From Halichondria panicea (lineage: Eukaryota; Porifera; Demospongiae; Suberitida; Halichondriidae): a stretch of 64,000 bases of DNA. The stretch's first letter is position 1. Each line of letters opens with the position of its first letter. The stretch lies in assembly GCF_963675165.1 (NCBI RefSeq), contig NC_087385.1, forward strand, positions 4,326,412-4,390,411, written 5' to 3'. The position numbers were made by a program, and so were the translations under genes. The notes under the pieces were generated by a model. It did not search any database. It saw only the letters and a list, made by a program, of their open reading frames with translations, and was not told where the DNA came from. Of the stretch, positions 31,501 to 43,800 are shown one piece after another.

Positions 31501-34500
31501 AACCTGGGTTCTCATGATTTTTTAGTGGTTGTTACAGTATTGCAATATCCCCCTCCAGAGTTTCTGCTCGGCACTGGCATTAGAGCTGACTGAGTACTAC
31601 CGCCTAATAGCAGTGCTGGAGGCCCAACAGAGGACAGGTTCACAGGCCCTCACTCTGAGGAGGTTACTGGTGTGGACCTATGACCCCATGGACAGACTAA
31701 AGTGGCTCGCTGTACTAGTGGATGGCTGTAAAAGTAGGTACAAGCCTCATGCTTATTGTACTCTATATTGACTGCAGGACTGAAGGGAGGAGCTCTGATC
31801 TCCGCTCTCTATGCATACTCTCAACATGGAGATGTCAACGTCAACACATTGATAAAACATTTGCTCAATCAGGTACACATTTTACAGAAGGTTTGTTTTA
31901 AAGCACTGTACATGTAGAAAATTAATGTTCAGTTCTCCATGATGCGTATGATAATCTGGATATCCACTTCTGTTTCTTTCTTGAGAGTCATCTTCCCTGT
32001 AGAAATAGTTAAAAACATTCAGTATTGTGTTAATAGTTACCTAGAGTCTTAGAGTCTGTCTCCTCCTGGGGGTGCTTGTACTTTGGTGCCTTTACTCTTT
32101 GGTACAGCTCCCTTCCAATGACCAGCTCGCTTGCTGTGCTTGCAGTGCCCTCCTTGGTCTCTTTTGTCATCAGTGGTTCAGTGGCCATAGATCTTGTATC
32201 GGCGTAACGACGCAAAAGGAATTAAATAGTCGGTTTGACAATTGTGTAACTTTCGTTTCTCTTCTAATTTCTCAGTACGTGGGTGGCTGCGGTTAACTTT
32301 CAGTAGCCCAGCCCACTTGCTCTGTGCTAGGATCCAAAACCGCGCCAGTGTGAGGGCGTGGCTTGAAAAGTGCATGTATTAGTCCCGAGAGATTGATTCT
32401 GCAGCGCTACGTACGTACATACGTACCTGCTGTACTGCTACACTGTGTTTATAGCTGGCTATATGCAGGTTTACCAGCCCATCAACTCCATCCTGAACAG
32501 CTGGATATTCGATGGGGAGCTCATGGACAAGTCTCTGGAGTTTTTCATCTCCTGTGATGACTCCTCCAAGCTGGAGAAACTCTGGAGGTCCAAGTACAAC
32601 TTGAGACAAAGCATGCTCCCTTCATTCATCAGCAAGGAACTAGCACAAAAGGTCAATATCATCCATTAATAATTATTTGTATGGACTTTCATGCTGTGTA
32701 TAATTTATATGTCTCTCAGATACTAATCATTGGCAAGTCTATAAATTTTCTTCGGCAAAGCTGTGAAGACCACACCCAGCTGGGAGCAGCCTCTCTAAGA
32801 AACTGGTACCTGGACGAACAAGGTAGCCTCCTGGATGTATTGTATGACTGTTGCTATTATATGATTTCGTAGGGCGATGTTCATTTGACTCTATGACTGG
32901 ACCTGGGCTACAGGCAGTGGTGAACTCGGCCTACAAGGAGACCAGCAAATACCTCCTCAAAACATTGCACAACAGCTACAATTTCATGGAGCATCTCAAG
33001 GTATGGTGTGATGGCAGGGTGTCCCAATGTACTACTGTAACCATTGCACAGGCATTGAGGAGATACTTACTGCTTGGACAAGGAGACTTTATAAGGCACC
33101 TCATGGACCTTCTAACGTAACTTAAGTTTTTCCCTTTGGGCTACACGTACAGTAAGTCTACTCCAGTCCAGAACTCCTCAAGCCGGCCTCCTCTCTCTAC
33201 CTTCACAACCTGACTGGCACTCTAGAGACAGCTGTAAGGGCCACCAACGCTCAGTTTGAGACGACAGACATCTTAAACCGACTAGACGTGAGAATGCTGG
33301 ATCTGAGCCCTGGGGATCAAGGCTGGGACGTCTTCAGTCTACACTACCATGTCACTGGCCCGATCAGCACTGTATGTTAACTTACATGTACCGGGTATAC
33401 GTTAGAGTCTGTGTGGACAATGTGTTTACCCAACGTAGTGCACTGTTTAGATTTTGTCTACCCCCTTTCCCTCAGGTTTTCACGGCTGATGCCATGCTAA
33501 AGTATCTGAGGATGTTCAACTTTTTATGGCGTGGCAAGAGGATGGAGTACTGCCTTGCCAATATGTGGAGGAACCAGACATCCAACCACAGGACACTATC
33601 CACCATCAAAGGTATAGTTAGAATTCGTTGTTATCGATGTTTATTATAACATGCTGTGTTCTGTAGAGCTCCGCTCTGTGTTGCATCAGTTTAACCTTCT
33701 ATTGTCTGCTATGGTCCACTTCATATCTCAGCTACAGTACTACATCACATTTGAGGTATTATTACAATACATGGATGTGATAGAGTATGCCTCGGTGTGC
33801 GCATGCACGCACAGCGATGCGCACACCAAGGTGTACGGTAGTGTGTCTGTGTGTCTGCCTGTCTGTCTGTTTTAAGAATTGTTACTGTACATGTGTTTAT
33901 TTAATAGCTAGTACTACATGTAGTACTGTAGCCTCATTGCTATAAAGCTTTGGCACCTCCACCGAGGCATTCAGCACCTGCGGTGTTTTCATTTTTATAT
34001 TTCTTCACAATCTTTTATTAACCCGAGGTGCGTGGGCGGCCACGGGTTATACCAATATAGTAGTCGTCGTTAGGTTTGTTTGTTAGTAATATCTGAGTCT
34101 ACTCTCTACTCACCTGCACTACGTTTACAGCGTGAATAGCCTTCACACAGCAAGTTATTTAATAGTGGCAGATTTTGATGGTTAAAGCTTCGTTGTTGAA
34201 TAAAAGCGATCGGAAGCGATCAAAAGCTAAGAAGCTTGAACTTGCACATTGGCTCGCGGTCTTTATTCGAAGTACGTATTTACAGTTGAACTGATCCTGT
34301 ACCAGGAAAAATGGAAAAGGGTCCATAAAATAGAAAGCTAGAATTGTGGTTTGTTGCTTCTTTTAGCCCCCAGAACATATCAGGAGCCATATATGCAGAC
34401 CCCAAGCTTCTTTGCTGACTTTGCATCACATGCTGATGCACAGTTCTCAGCATGCCTCTAGTCTAGTCATACATACTCTGCATTTATTGTTATAGCACTC

Positions 34501-36106
34501 CTTCTTGTAAATAGCATTTCAGTGTTGTAGTTATCAGTGGAGTGTACCTGTACACACAGAATTAGTGAACTCTTCCCCAGGTGATGGAGTGTTGTTGGGC
34601 TGCACTGGTAAAGAGGGTGGAGGCAGCAGTAGATCTGGACCAGGTCATTGATGCTCATAACCAGTTTCTGGAAAAGGTCACCACACAATGTCTTTTGGAT
34701 ACACAATCACAGGTATACATCACATACGTGTATATACATGGTAGCAAGGGGAGAGGGCATGTAACTAAGCATACAGTTAATGTACTCAGCAAAATTTAAG
34801 ACTGGATATGCCATAAATATTTACAGACTTTTCATCAATTTACAGAGTAGGCTGGTTTACGGGGTTAATATTAGAGACTAGCTAGCTGTTCTTGGATCAT
34901 GGATCGTGACTACGCCGATATTGATAGTGCTACAGTTAGTTCTTGTGAATGTTAGGTCTCTAGCAGAGCTAGTTAAAGAACTCCAAGCTAAAGGGATTAA
35001 ACCCACATGCAGGGTCAAAGTTAAATTGCCTGCTTTTCTGTATACGCCCTTGATGGTAGTAAGTACAACAATATCCTGTAATCACCTTCTTTCTCCACAC
35101 ACACACACACACGGTCAATGCTATTTTACAAACTTCTCTCCCTCCTTCCACACACACACACACTATAGCCCATTCAGACGAGGGTGCGTGCAATCTTTGA
35201 TGTGATAGTGAACTTACAACAGAAGCAGGATGCCATGTACACTGTGTGTTTGGAGGAGGTAAATAGGAGAGCTCTCAGGCGACAACAGATGGAGAAAAGA
35301 ACAGAAGGGGTGAGTGTAAATACGTAAAACAGCTTAGTTGAGTATCTGTTGTTTTCTCTCTTCAGGGTCAGTGGGGGACTGTGGAGAGTGAGGAAAGAGT
35401 GGAGGTGGAGAGACAGAGAGTATTTGTGGAGGAGAAGGTCTCTTCATTCAGAGCTGAAATATCAGTCTACAGGGAAACTTTTAAGGTACAGTAGATTATC
35501 GTTAATCCGGTCACGTGTAGTTTGGCAGGAATAGCGAGGTGACTACATTTTAAAAAATAGCCGCAGCTAAAATGCGACCTTACCTTAAATCTAATTACTA
35601 ATTTTGCGGTTCTGTCTCGAGGATAATGAATCATTATGCTCTCTATTAAAGTGTACTGCAATTTTGTCTGCCAAACCACACATCATGTCGGTCATATCCA
35701 GCCATAATAAACGTATAAAACTACCTAGTTTGGGGCAGCTAGAACTGACCAGTATACGGAATAGCGGCGAGTTTTGTGCAGCAAGAGATCAAGCTATGAA
35801 TCTGTGCCAAACAAAAAACTACTGGTATATCGAGGCGACCGTACTTCAGGGGGCCGGATTGTACCAAACTAAATGGCCGGTATATCGAGGTGGCCGTACT
35901 TTCAAGGGAATGTAGCTAAAATCGGCATCGCGTGGCATGGCCTCGGGTTAATGACACTTCGTTAGTTATTATGTGTTTTTGTACTGCAGGATTTGATAAA
36001 GGAGTTCTTGGGCAAGTTGACCTCTCACCCTGAACAGAGCCTGCAGTTCCTGTGCTTCAGACTGGACTTTAATGAGTATTACAGCTCACTGGCTAATGAT
36101 CTATAG
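28546..36106 (+). CDS. TUBGCP3: Gamma-tubulin complex component 3
   Basis: Twenty-one exons (28546-28636, 28724-28769, 28826-28887, 29294-29457, 29876-30018, 30563-30711, 30777-30889, 31146-31271, 31559-31733, 31778-31872, 32469-32651, 32720-32822, 32873-33000, 33052-33116, 33167-33371, 33476-33611, 33667-33755, 34581-34712, 35169-35309, 35366-35485, 35990-36106) join in frame to 860 residues, near the usual ~900. GCP motifs are clear: [90 protein letters not shown] and the C-terminal LSFRLDF-like [14 protein letters not shown]3 is a core subunit of the gamma-tubulin small complex that nucleates microtubules at centrosomes. The region between the N-terminal and grip domains is short. Introns hold transposons and a nested minus-strand gene. 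Confidence 0.95.
28996..29180. repeat. CCGTATAGCGGG-type element in TUBGCP3 intron 3
   Basis: Left ATATCGTATAGCGCG and right CGAAAATACGG ... CGTCCTGCTATTA form degenerate inverted ends like 25845-26090. Confidence 0.45.
31359..31408 (+). repeat. Partial duplicate of TUBGCP3 exon 8 with its splice donor
   Basis: TTGACTCCAAGCTCAGAGAC and the following 30 bases, including CAG|GTAAC, repeat the end of exon 8 (31228-31276) about 130 bp downstream, together with intron sequence (CTTCCAGCTAAACACTT). There is no acceptor in front, so it is probably not used. Confidence 0.8.
31929..32188 (-). CDS. Small two-exon gene nested in a TUBGCP3 intron
   Basis: Exon 1 32041-32188 starts [15 protein letters not shown] and ends at a GTAACT donor; exon 2 31929-31996 follows a TTCTACAG acceptor and encodes [16 protein letters not shown] and a stop. 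Joined length is exactly 72 codons (71 residues) with the frame kept across the junction. An in-frame ATG nine codons upstream (32215) would give 80 residues. The product is small, charged and without signal peptide; I do not recognise a family. Good splice sites and frame conservation argue for a real gene; the short length argues for caution. Confidence 0.5.
35489..35912. mobile_element. pogo-like MITE at the donor of TUBGCP3 intron 20
   Basis: CAGTAGATTATCGTTAATCC follows TA at 35487-35488 and the body is the inverted counterpart of 19545-19999 (shared blocks include GAATCATTATGCTCTCTA, GGTATATCGAGG, GGCCGTACTT). The far end has lost its last ~20 bases. The target TA is bases 2-3 of the GTA splice donor of exon 20. 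Confidence 0.75.
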
Positions 36107-36299
36107 CAGTCTGTTTGTAATTAAATTTTATCTTCATTTATTACCACTGTCTTGCTGATAAATGAATTACTAAACAACAAAGTTTATGATAATGAATGTA
36201 CTCAAGGTGCATGCTTAATCATGCATGGTTTAATCGAGCATGAACAAGCAAATTGCTGTATTAGAGAAGCATGTATAATTATAACAAAACACAAGTATT

Positions 36300-37355
36300 C
36301 TATGTAAACAGTACGTTCCTCCACTGCGGATCAAGAGTCTTCTTCAGCACAAACTCCGACTGTCTCTCTGTCCGTACTCTAAGTGTCAACTCTCCCCTCA
36401 TCATGTGATCTCTGTCCTCGGCCCAACTCCACAGCCCAGTAGACGCAGGATACACTATCTCACCATCAAATGGATTGATCTCAATCAAATACACACAATC
36501 TTTTACCCACGCAAAGTCTATTATGTATCTCTTCAGAGGAATTTTGGTCTTGATTCGGTCGTAAAATGCTTGAAGATCGGATTTTATTTGCTCTGTCTTT
36601 CCCAACAGCTCTGTAAACACCACAGGGTGATTGTACTGACCTATCGAGGTGAGTTTGCCATCCCAAACAAAACCACGGAATTCAGACCATAATGGAATCT
36701 TGACCCACTTCCTGATGACAATGGAGACCCTTGCATCAAAGTCTTTGTCCCCTGGCTCTAAGGCGTACTCCAAATCTTCACCAACTCGATCACTCGATAT
36801 GAACAACTTGATAGCCTCACGTCCGTTCGTCACTCGTAGACTGTCCAGGGAAATATCGCCAAATGTGATGAGCTTATCGTTTCCAGACGATGGGCTTGGT
36901 AGAGACTTGTAAACTTTCACGGCCCTTGCGAAGGCAATATGAGAGTCCTTTGGAGATCTTGTAGACAGCTTCACAAATACACCATCATCGGGGGAGAAAG
37001 TAGATATCATTTTGGAAATACGTTCAACAAGGCTGTCCAGAGCTGGAGGGATTTTGATGTCAGACTCATCGAGGATAGGGTCATGGCTGCTCTTGTGACA
37101 GTAGTACTGGGTCCAATAGGATACTATCTCTCTCGCCTCGTCGGGAGATAGGGTCAGGAAGGTTGTAGGGATGGTGACATCTTCCAGCTCTTTGTACCAC
37201 TGATCCAGGCCAGTGGAGAAGAAATAGGCACGCCTCTCCTCTTCTTTCTCAATAGACTCATTAGATATTGTGTAGAGAGGGGCACTCTTGTCCTGTACCT
37301 GGTCAGTAGCCTTCAGCTTGACAGCTTGAAGAGCAGAGGCACTTATTCCAGCCAT
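36300..37355 (-). CDS. CDC123/D123 family protein, single exon
   Basis: One uninterrupted 351-residue frame, unlike its multi-exon neighbours. Family signs: DQWYKELEDVTIPTTFLTL near the N-terminus, VFVKLSTRSPKDS, SIVIRKWVKIPLWSEFRGFVWDGKL, IGQYNHPV, and the ATP-grasp end YIIDFAWVKD with YLIEINPFDGEIVYPASTGLWSW. CDC123 proteins bind ATP-Mg and assist assembly of the eIF2 translation factor; cytosolic. The sequence is divergent from typical CDC123 (about 335 residues), so this could be a paralogue with another client. Intronless structure may reflect retrocopy origin. Only about 190 bp separate its end from the TUBGCP3 stop, tail to tail. Confidence 0.75.
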   Translation of the reverse strand: MAGISASALQAVKLKATDQVQDKSAPLYTISNESIEKEEERRAYFFSTGLDQWYKELEDVTIPTTFLTLSPDEAREIVSYWTQYYCHKSSHDPILDESDIKIPPALDSLVERISKMISTFSPDDGVFVKLSTRSPKDSHIAFARAVKVYKSLPSPSSGNDKLITFGDISLDSLRVTNGREAIKLFISSDRVGEDLEYALEPGDKDFDARVSIVIRKWVKIPLWSEFRGFVWDGKLTSIGQYNHPVVFTELLGKTEQIKSDLQAFYDRIKTKIPLKRYIIDFAWVKDCVYLIEINPFDGEIVYPASTGLWSWAEDRDHMMRGELTLRVRTERQSEFVLKKTLDPQWRNVLFT

Positions 37356-38123
37356 GATTAATTAAAACTGCATGTGAGCAGACACACCCCCAACACAACA
37401 TTATTACTTTTGTGCTTTCCAAACTAGTGTTCAAGCTGGCGCTGTGCTAATGCCTCTCGCCATGTTTTTGCTTTCGCTCACAAGTATTAGAAAGGTTAAT
37501 AATTTGCAATAATTATGATTTCAAATTGACAGAATAGGTGTTAGCAATTGATTAAACACAGTAACAAATAATATAAATTGAGTAATTATCAGAAAAGGTT
37601 GGTTTGTAGCTTACCTGGACCTCAACAAAGCTGATTCTCTGCAAAATGGATTCTCTTACACGTGGTATTGAGCGCGCATGCGCATTAGATCTACATCCAG
37701 GAATAGGGGTGTGTCTGCAGTTCAATCAATAATGGCTACTAAAATAGCTAGCTTCTTTAGCAGCTCTTTCTAACTCTTGTAGCCAACAAAAAGCTAGCGC
37801 TTAAGTGCAAGGCTAACTCATAAGTTGAATAGAAAGTTTGTGCGAACAGATGATGCTATGAAAGATTCTGAAGAGACTGCAACAGCCTTCAATGTGAGTC
37901 AAACTAGCCATAACTCGAGAAAGAAGCTTTAGTTTGCTAATCCACAAATCAAAATCCAAGAGAACGTGGCTAGAAGCCTATAGAAGCTGTTAGTTTTCGT
38001 CGCATTGTAACCGTTGAGCAGTTATAGCTGGAATACACACACACACACACAGACAGACAGACACACACACAGTCAGCTTTACCGTATCCCTCGTGCGGCT
38101 ACGCCTCGAGGCATAAATACACA
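37356..38123. other. Spacer with dispersed repeat copy 4
   Basis: Promoter region of the CDC123-like gene (to about 37700), then the fourth copy of the dispersed repeat (37760-38118). No gene seen. Confidence 0.6.
37760..38118. repeat. Dispersed repeat family, copy 4
   Basis: Matches the copy at 3146-3464 throughout, including CAACAGCCTTCAATGTGAGTC, AGAAGCCTATAGAAGCTGTT, a CA/CAGA run and the TCGTGCGGCTACGCCTCG end. It lies directly 3' of the desulfhydrase gene. Confidence 0.75.
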
Positions 38124-40170
38124 TCAAGAAGTAGATGTAATGACATCTTTATAGCTAAATACATTATTTGAAGTCTGATTGTTCAATAGCACTTGCTCCA
38201 TTCTTCCATCATATAACCCAAATACTCCACCAGTGTGTAGATAGAGTACCCTCTTCCCAGCGAACCGCTCCGGATTGTTAACGAGCTCTGACAGCATCCC
38301 TCTCACCCCCTTCAGAGTGTACACAGGGTCCACAGAGACACCAGTTGCAGTAAATACCTCTAACAGTTGATCCAGCTCCTCTTGTGTTGTGAGGCCATAT
38401 CCTAGGCCTTTGTAGCCTTCAATAATGTCCACAATGTTTCTTGAGCGTAGTGGTTTTCCTTCTGAGTTGGTTTCAAAGCCCATTGCATGAAGAGTTTCGT
38501 CAATGTGTTCGTGGAAATAGTTGGCATCATCACATATGCACACAGCATGGATCCTGCATGTTAAACAATCCTAGTGGTCAGAGTATTGCATTCTGTATGT
38601 GTACTAACTTGAGCTTTGATCCTGTGAGATAGTTGCCTAGTGCTAGTCCACACACTGTCCCTCCGCTCCCCACAGCCACCACCAAATCATCATACCTCTC
38701 AGCGACTCCCTGCATACGAATCAACAATCTGTCATTTAACTGATTGTGCCTACTTGTTCCAGTAGTTCTTGGAATGCTTGAATGTAGCCCCACACTCCAA
38801 TCTCATCTGAGCCTCCAAGAGGTACGATGTAGGGATTAGCTCCTTGTGACCTACGTGATTATATGCATTATGAGCACAGTAAACTATTGCATTACCTCAG
38901 CACTCGTGAGTACTCCTCCACAATCTGCCTCAGGCTCTCCTCACCCTTTACTGTGCTTGAGTACTTCAGTGGAGGAACGAGCATTATCTTAGCACCCACA
39001 CAGCGATTCAGAAACATATTGCCAGTACACCCCACTGCACTTGGATCCTATACGGTTGAATATTCACTAATTAACTGATTATAGGAATGATTTTCAATGT
39101 AGAAATAAAGGTTAGCTCCAATGCGGTATAAATGCCATCCACGCTATCAAGAGTACATTAAGAGGAGTGAGTATCCAATGTATTCCTGACGCTGTGATTT
39201 GTACACATAATAGTTAAAGTTACTCATGAATATTCATGTTTTTCTGTGAAACTATAAATGCCATGATAGAAGTTTGAAGCACACACATGATAAATGTATT
39301 GGTGTATAACAAGTATCATGCAGTCTTTTGATATTCCAGTGGAAGCTCTGAGCGATCCTCAATTTAACACAAAGTTCCAAAAACACTTCTAGCTCTGTGT
39401 TTTTGCTCTTATAATTATGATGCTTCTTACCATTCTGGAGGGCGGCTTGAAGCGTTTTTTCCTTTCCAAGAAACTCTCACAAAGTAGACTAACTCTACTT
39501 AAAATGACGGTCAGAGCCATCTATAGCTCATGAGCAAACGAACCATAACCTTAACTCACCAACTCTCCTTTCCACCTCAGAACCAGGTGAGGTTGCAGAC
39601 CTAATTGCCTGGCAGCCACGGCTGTTGTCCTAGCATGGTTCGATTGAATACCTCCACTGGTGATCACATTGTCGCACCCTTTCTGGAGGGCATCAGCCAG
39701 CAAGAACTCAAGCTTACGGGTCTATAGAATAATGGAGGCATTATATAAAACTGTAATTAAGGATTTTGTTTCATCGTTACTTTATTCCCAGAGAGAAGGC
39801 TTCCCGTCATATCATCTCTCTTGACCGAAACCTGGACTCCCTCAGGTACCCCCGGCAACAGCCAGCGATGGATGGGAGTGGGTCTTGTTGCAAGCTGAAG
39901 AAGTATGAACTATCATATACTAGGCATCTTAGCCACAATAGATCTACAATGGAATACACAGCTACAGTATAATAGGACTGTATGACTGAGTAGATCTACC
40001 TGTACATATTGAGAGGGCTGAGGCTTGATGTGCTGGGCCCAGGAGGGAGGGTGGTAGTCTTGCAGGGTGTTGTAGGCATCTCCAGGTAATGTCACGGCCA
40101 TAGAATAGTGTATTAAACCACAGGCAGCCAAAGCTGCTGGACCAGCTCTTGGTATTAAGGAGCACAGCAT
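38124..40170 (-). CDS. D-cysteine desulfhydrase / ACC deaminase-like PLP enzyme
   Basis: Seven exons on the minus strand (40000-40170, 39781-39894, 39560-39721, 38896-39047, 38754-38850, 38609-38709, 38124-38553) give 408 residues. Fold type II PLP signatures: [14 protein letters not shown] with the Schiff-base Lys, [28 protein letters not shown], and the phosphate-binding [15 protein letters not shown]. Enzymes of this family break D-cysteine into pyruvate, ammonia and sulfide (plant and bacterial DcyD) or act on 1-aminocyclopropane-1-carboxylate; substrate cannot be decided from sequence. The first 24 residues before MAVTLPGD ([17 protein letters not shown]) could be a weak targeting peptide; alternatively the second Met is the start. 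Confidence 0.85.
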
Positions 40171-40419
40171 TACAAAGTCAAGTTTTGTTTCATTATTAAT
40201 TTTGACAACAATAATTATAAATATTCAGGAAAGGGGTGGGGCTCAAAGATCGATAATAGCTAGCTGAACACCTTATATTACTGTTGCTACATTCTGTAAT
40301 GTGCTAGATCTACATGTAGACTATATCTAGTCTATATATGATCCACACATATATAATTGGTGTTGATTATAACACATAATTTATAACTTTAGATGAGTCA
40401 TAGCTATATAGTTCAATGA

Positions 40420-43028
40420 TCAATTTCTGGGCACAGGAGCCAATGTACAGTCCAGGTCCCCCTGAGGCTTGAGTGTCAATCCCTCCAGTTCTGGCATCAG
40501 CGTGTAGTCGTCAGGGAGGGAGACAGTGAACGTCTGGAAAAATCTCGCCAGAAACATCTTAGCCTCCATCTGCAGGGAAGGTCAGTATAATTATGATGAT
40601 TGTTGTCTCAATATTAAGCTCAGACACTCACCAATGCAAAGTGTTTCCCAATACAAGCTCGGTGACCAATGCCAAACGGGAAGAAAGTGAATCCATCAGG
40701 CCTGCAATATGGGGAATGTGTTGTGCATGTGTAGCTAGATCTACTTACGAAGTAGCCGGAACAAAGCGATCAGGATTGAATACTTCGGGGTCCTCAAAGT
40801 ATTTGGCTTTGCTTGAGATGACGGAAGATATCAGCTGTGGATACAGTAGCCACATGTATTGTGAGAGTGGCAGAATATAAGCTTACCATACAAGTAGTCT
40901 TTGCTGGTATGGTTAGGTCTTCATCTACGTTTACGTCACAGTGCAACGATTTCGGTATGCCACCTGATATGATGGTGTACAAACGAAGAGTCTCATACAA
41001 AACCTGCCAGAATACAAACATAATGTCCAAAGTAACTGTGAACACTATTCACTACAGAGGCACTAAGTACAGTAAAATAATAGTGCATGCAATCAGTACA
41101 ACAGCACCTGCTCCATGTAGGTGAGTTTTTTCAGGTCCTCAACGGTCACTTGGGTTCTATCTCCCAGCACCTCACCCACCTCCTCCACTACCCTTGAATG
41201 GGAGGAGCATCAATGGTTGTCGTTAATTTTAAGGGGCATACCTGATCATGATGTTAGGGTGTTGTGTCAGCAGGATGATGGAGAACTGTATCGTATTCAG
41301 TGTAGTGTCAAAACCTGTATTAACGACTGCTATTAAGTGTAGGGGGTTGTGATAACATACCTGCACCCAGAAAGCTGTAAAAATTATCCACCAGCTCTTC
41401 CATACCAAATCCATTTAAAGCTGCATACGGGATGATCATGTACACATACACTGTTTGAGCATCATCCACTTACAGGCTAACTGGAGGATTTGATTGAGCA
41501 AATCTGTTGGTGTTTCCTGTCCACTTTCGATGGCCTTGATCCTCGCTTCAATCTGGTCCCTGCCCAACTTCCTCACCGCACTTATGGCATCTTGGTACTC
41601 CTTAGTTTCAACTGGGCTGTAGAACTGTAAGAAGGTAGTACCGTAGGTATTACAATGTTCTGCAAGTGAAAACCCTTTTGCGAATGAGCCTAATCAGAAG
41701 AAATGTTTGACACTTTGCTATCTAAGTTTGCAATCAGGCAAGGATTGTGATGTCATACAACGTACGGTATAGCAATCTTATGTTTGCGAAGCCAAAGTTC
41801 ACATCATTGTGGTTTGATGCTCGCAGGAATACGGCATGGGATTTTAACATGCATGGGCTCTCGAAGCTAGCTAACGAAGCGACTTAGAGTATATACACTA
41901 GACAAATTGACTCACTCTCATCAGTGTAGGTGCTGCAGATGAAATGCTTGTCATGAGGCCCTCATTGACTCTCCAGAGGATGTACATCAGTGGCTCCCTG
42001 AAGCGGCCGGAGGCAAACCTGGCAGGGACTGTAATGTGCCGAGCAGCATTTGCACACATTGCACTGAGGCTGGTGCCGAAGAAACACTGTGTGCAGATGT
42101 ATAGAGATACATAGAATTAGTGGGGACAAAAAAGCCTTTACATTGTCTAACCTCAGAAACGATGCTGAGCACAAACTGTTGAATGTAGAATGCAAGGGGG
42201 GTGCTGGTTTTACCATTAGCAAGAGGTTGTAGCTTCTTCAGGTGGCAGTCAACAATCGAGTTGAACTTTGGAACAAGCCCTTGCAAAAATCTGCATTTTA
42301 TTAGAGTAACACATAGACAATACTTCATAGGATCACATGCAGACATATACTGTTTTGAGAATGCAGGATCCATAATTTTCTTTACCCATGATTCATAATC
42401 GGGCATCAGCAGCAGAGAGCGGCCTAAAAATCTGTATGAGCAGATTCTACGTAGAATGATCGGAATTGCATATAAAATTATACCTTTTCCAAAGAGATTC
42501 ACAAGTGGTTTCATAAATTCTACTGATTTCCCATGCTTGCTGTCCATGGCAATCATCTGCAATTGGAAATGGTATAATTATACACAAACCTATTCATTTT
42601 CTTTCACCTTCACAACATTAGGGTCTGCAATAAGCACTCTTGGTTGATGAAAAAAGAAGACAACAATAGTGTCACTGTTGGCAGCTTCCATCCTGCACAC
42701 CACATGCAGCAGTTCAACACTTACCAGTGCTTACAGATAATTGCGAATGAGATGGACTTTCTGTTTTTCTTTCGGGCTTGGAGGATGTCAGGAATATGAC
42801 CGAGGTAGAAACTGCAAAATAAGTGAATTAAAATCAGACAATTATATTGACCCACCTTGGTCGCTTTGGAGATGGAAGGTTTGAGTACTTTCTGTGCAGA
42901 AAGAAGACGTAGGCTGTGTAGAGGAGGAACAGACAAGCTCCGAGGGAGAGGCTTGCCGCCACAAGCAGACCAACAATTGAGACAATGAACATTTCTTGAT
43001 GAGGTTCAACACTTGTAACTACGTGCAT
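40420..43028 (-). CDS. Cytochrome P450, CYP46-like
   Basis: Fifteen exons (42856-43028, 42725-42811, 42608-42692, 42484-42556, 42351-42423, 42152-42290, 41916-42086, 41474-41624, 41361-41420, 41242-41314, 41108-41192, 40887-41003, 40749-40834, 40632-40701, 40420-40569) encode 530 residues. An N-terminal hydrophobic segment (FIVSIVGLLVAASLSLGACL) anchors it in the ER membrane, followed by a proline hinge LPSPKRPS and FYLGHIPD. P450 hallmarks are intact: I-helix AGFDTT, ExxR in YETLRLY, FNPDRF, and the heme Cys in FGIGHRACIG. The hinge, GHIPD and C-terminal LKPQGDLDCTL resemble cholesterol 24-hydroxylase (CYP46); actual substrate unknown. The start could instead be the Met 12 codons in. Confidence 0.85.
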
Positions 43029-43204
43029 GCACCCCCACTCTTATATAGCCGCTACAGCCTATAACTAAAAGGGATCGAGCCGATGGTTAACTATAATTAT
43101 AGTTGTTTTTGTATATTCCCAGAAAATGGTCCCTTATAGATAAAAATACCAGGAACTGTTATTATATGACTGCGTTCCAGTGTAATGAATTTCAAGAACA
43201 GATA

Positions 43205-43800
43205 TTTTTCTAGACTGCATGTGTGTGTATAGGAGAGTCCTGAGGCGTACTATTGTCAGCCTGCATGAGCTCTTTGATTCATTGTAATAGGACGTCCACT
43301 CTGGGACTATACAATACAAACAGCTGTATTCAGTTTGGGCTCCTTCGTCACTTAATTGTGTGCAAAGTGGCCGCATGAACACTACACCACACACATACAC
43401 GTATGCTTAAAGCACGTACACAACACAAATACAAAAGTATGCATAGAATACACACACAACACAGTAACTTACCAAATCAATTGTCTTGGCAGTACTCGTT
43501 AACTCCAGGCTGCACAAAGTCTCAGGACAGGGAAAAGAAAAAAATCGACAAGGAAATTTGTTTTGTCCTCCCTCCCTGATCACAGAAAGCCATTGTGCCT
43601 GCATGCCTGGTATGGACAAACCTGGGGGAGTGAGTGTTATGCGTACGGCGTGGATCATGTGTTATTGGGTAAGGTTGGCTAGACTGTAAGTGTTGGGATC
43701 CTGAGAGAGGGCCTGGTACTGGCCTGTCAGTCAAACACTTGCAGCCAGCTGCCTAAACCGAAAAGCCGGTCACATACAGGGCACTGATGTGGTAGTATTG
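43205..43800 (-). pseudogene. Duplicated 3' end of UGGT, decayed
   Basis: Corresponds to 45590-46235 (last three UGGT exons). Recognisable pieces: [33 protein letters not shown]. Frames are broken: the EIKEL equivalent reads through a changed ATGAGCTCTTTGATTCATTG, LCNNP is lost, and MIHAVP is followed by a frameshifted TLTPPG. The element cannot make the UGGT catalytic end. Confidence 0.8.

Noticed and set aside
34900-35065. SAP-like stretch ([14 protein letters not shown]) in a TUBGCP3 intron
   Set aside because: Skipping it gives the expected GCP3 sequence (LLDTQSQ joined to [11 protein letters not shown]); the only acceptor in front would bring an early stop.
43134-43658. Independent short genes in the P450-UGGT spacer
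   Set aside because: The frames match the UGGT 3' exons with breaks; they are the duplicated, decayed copy.
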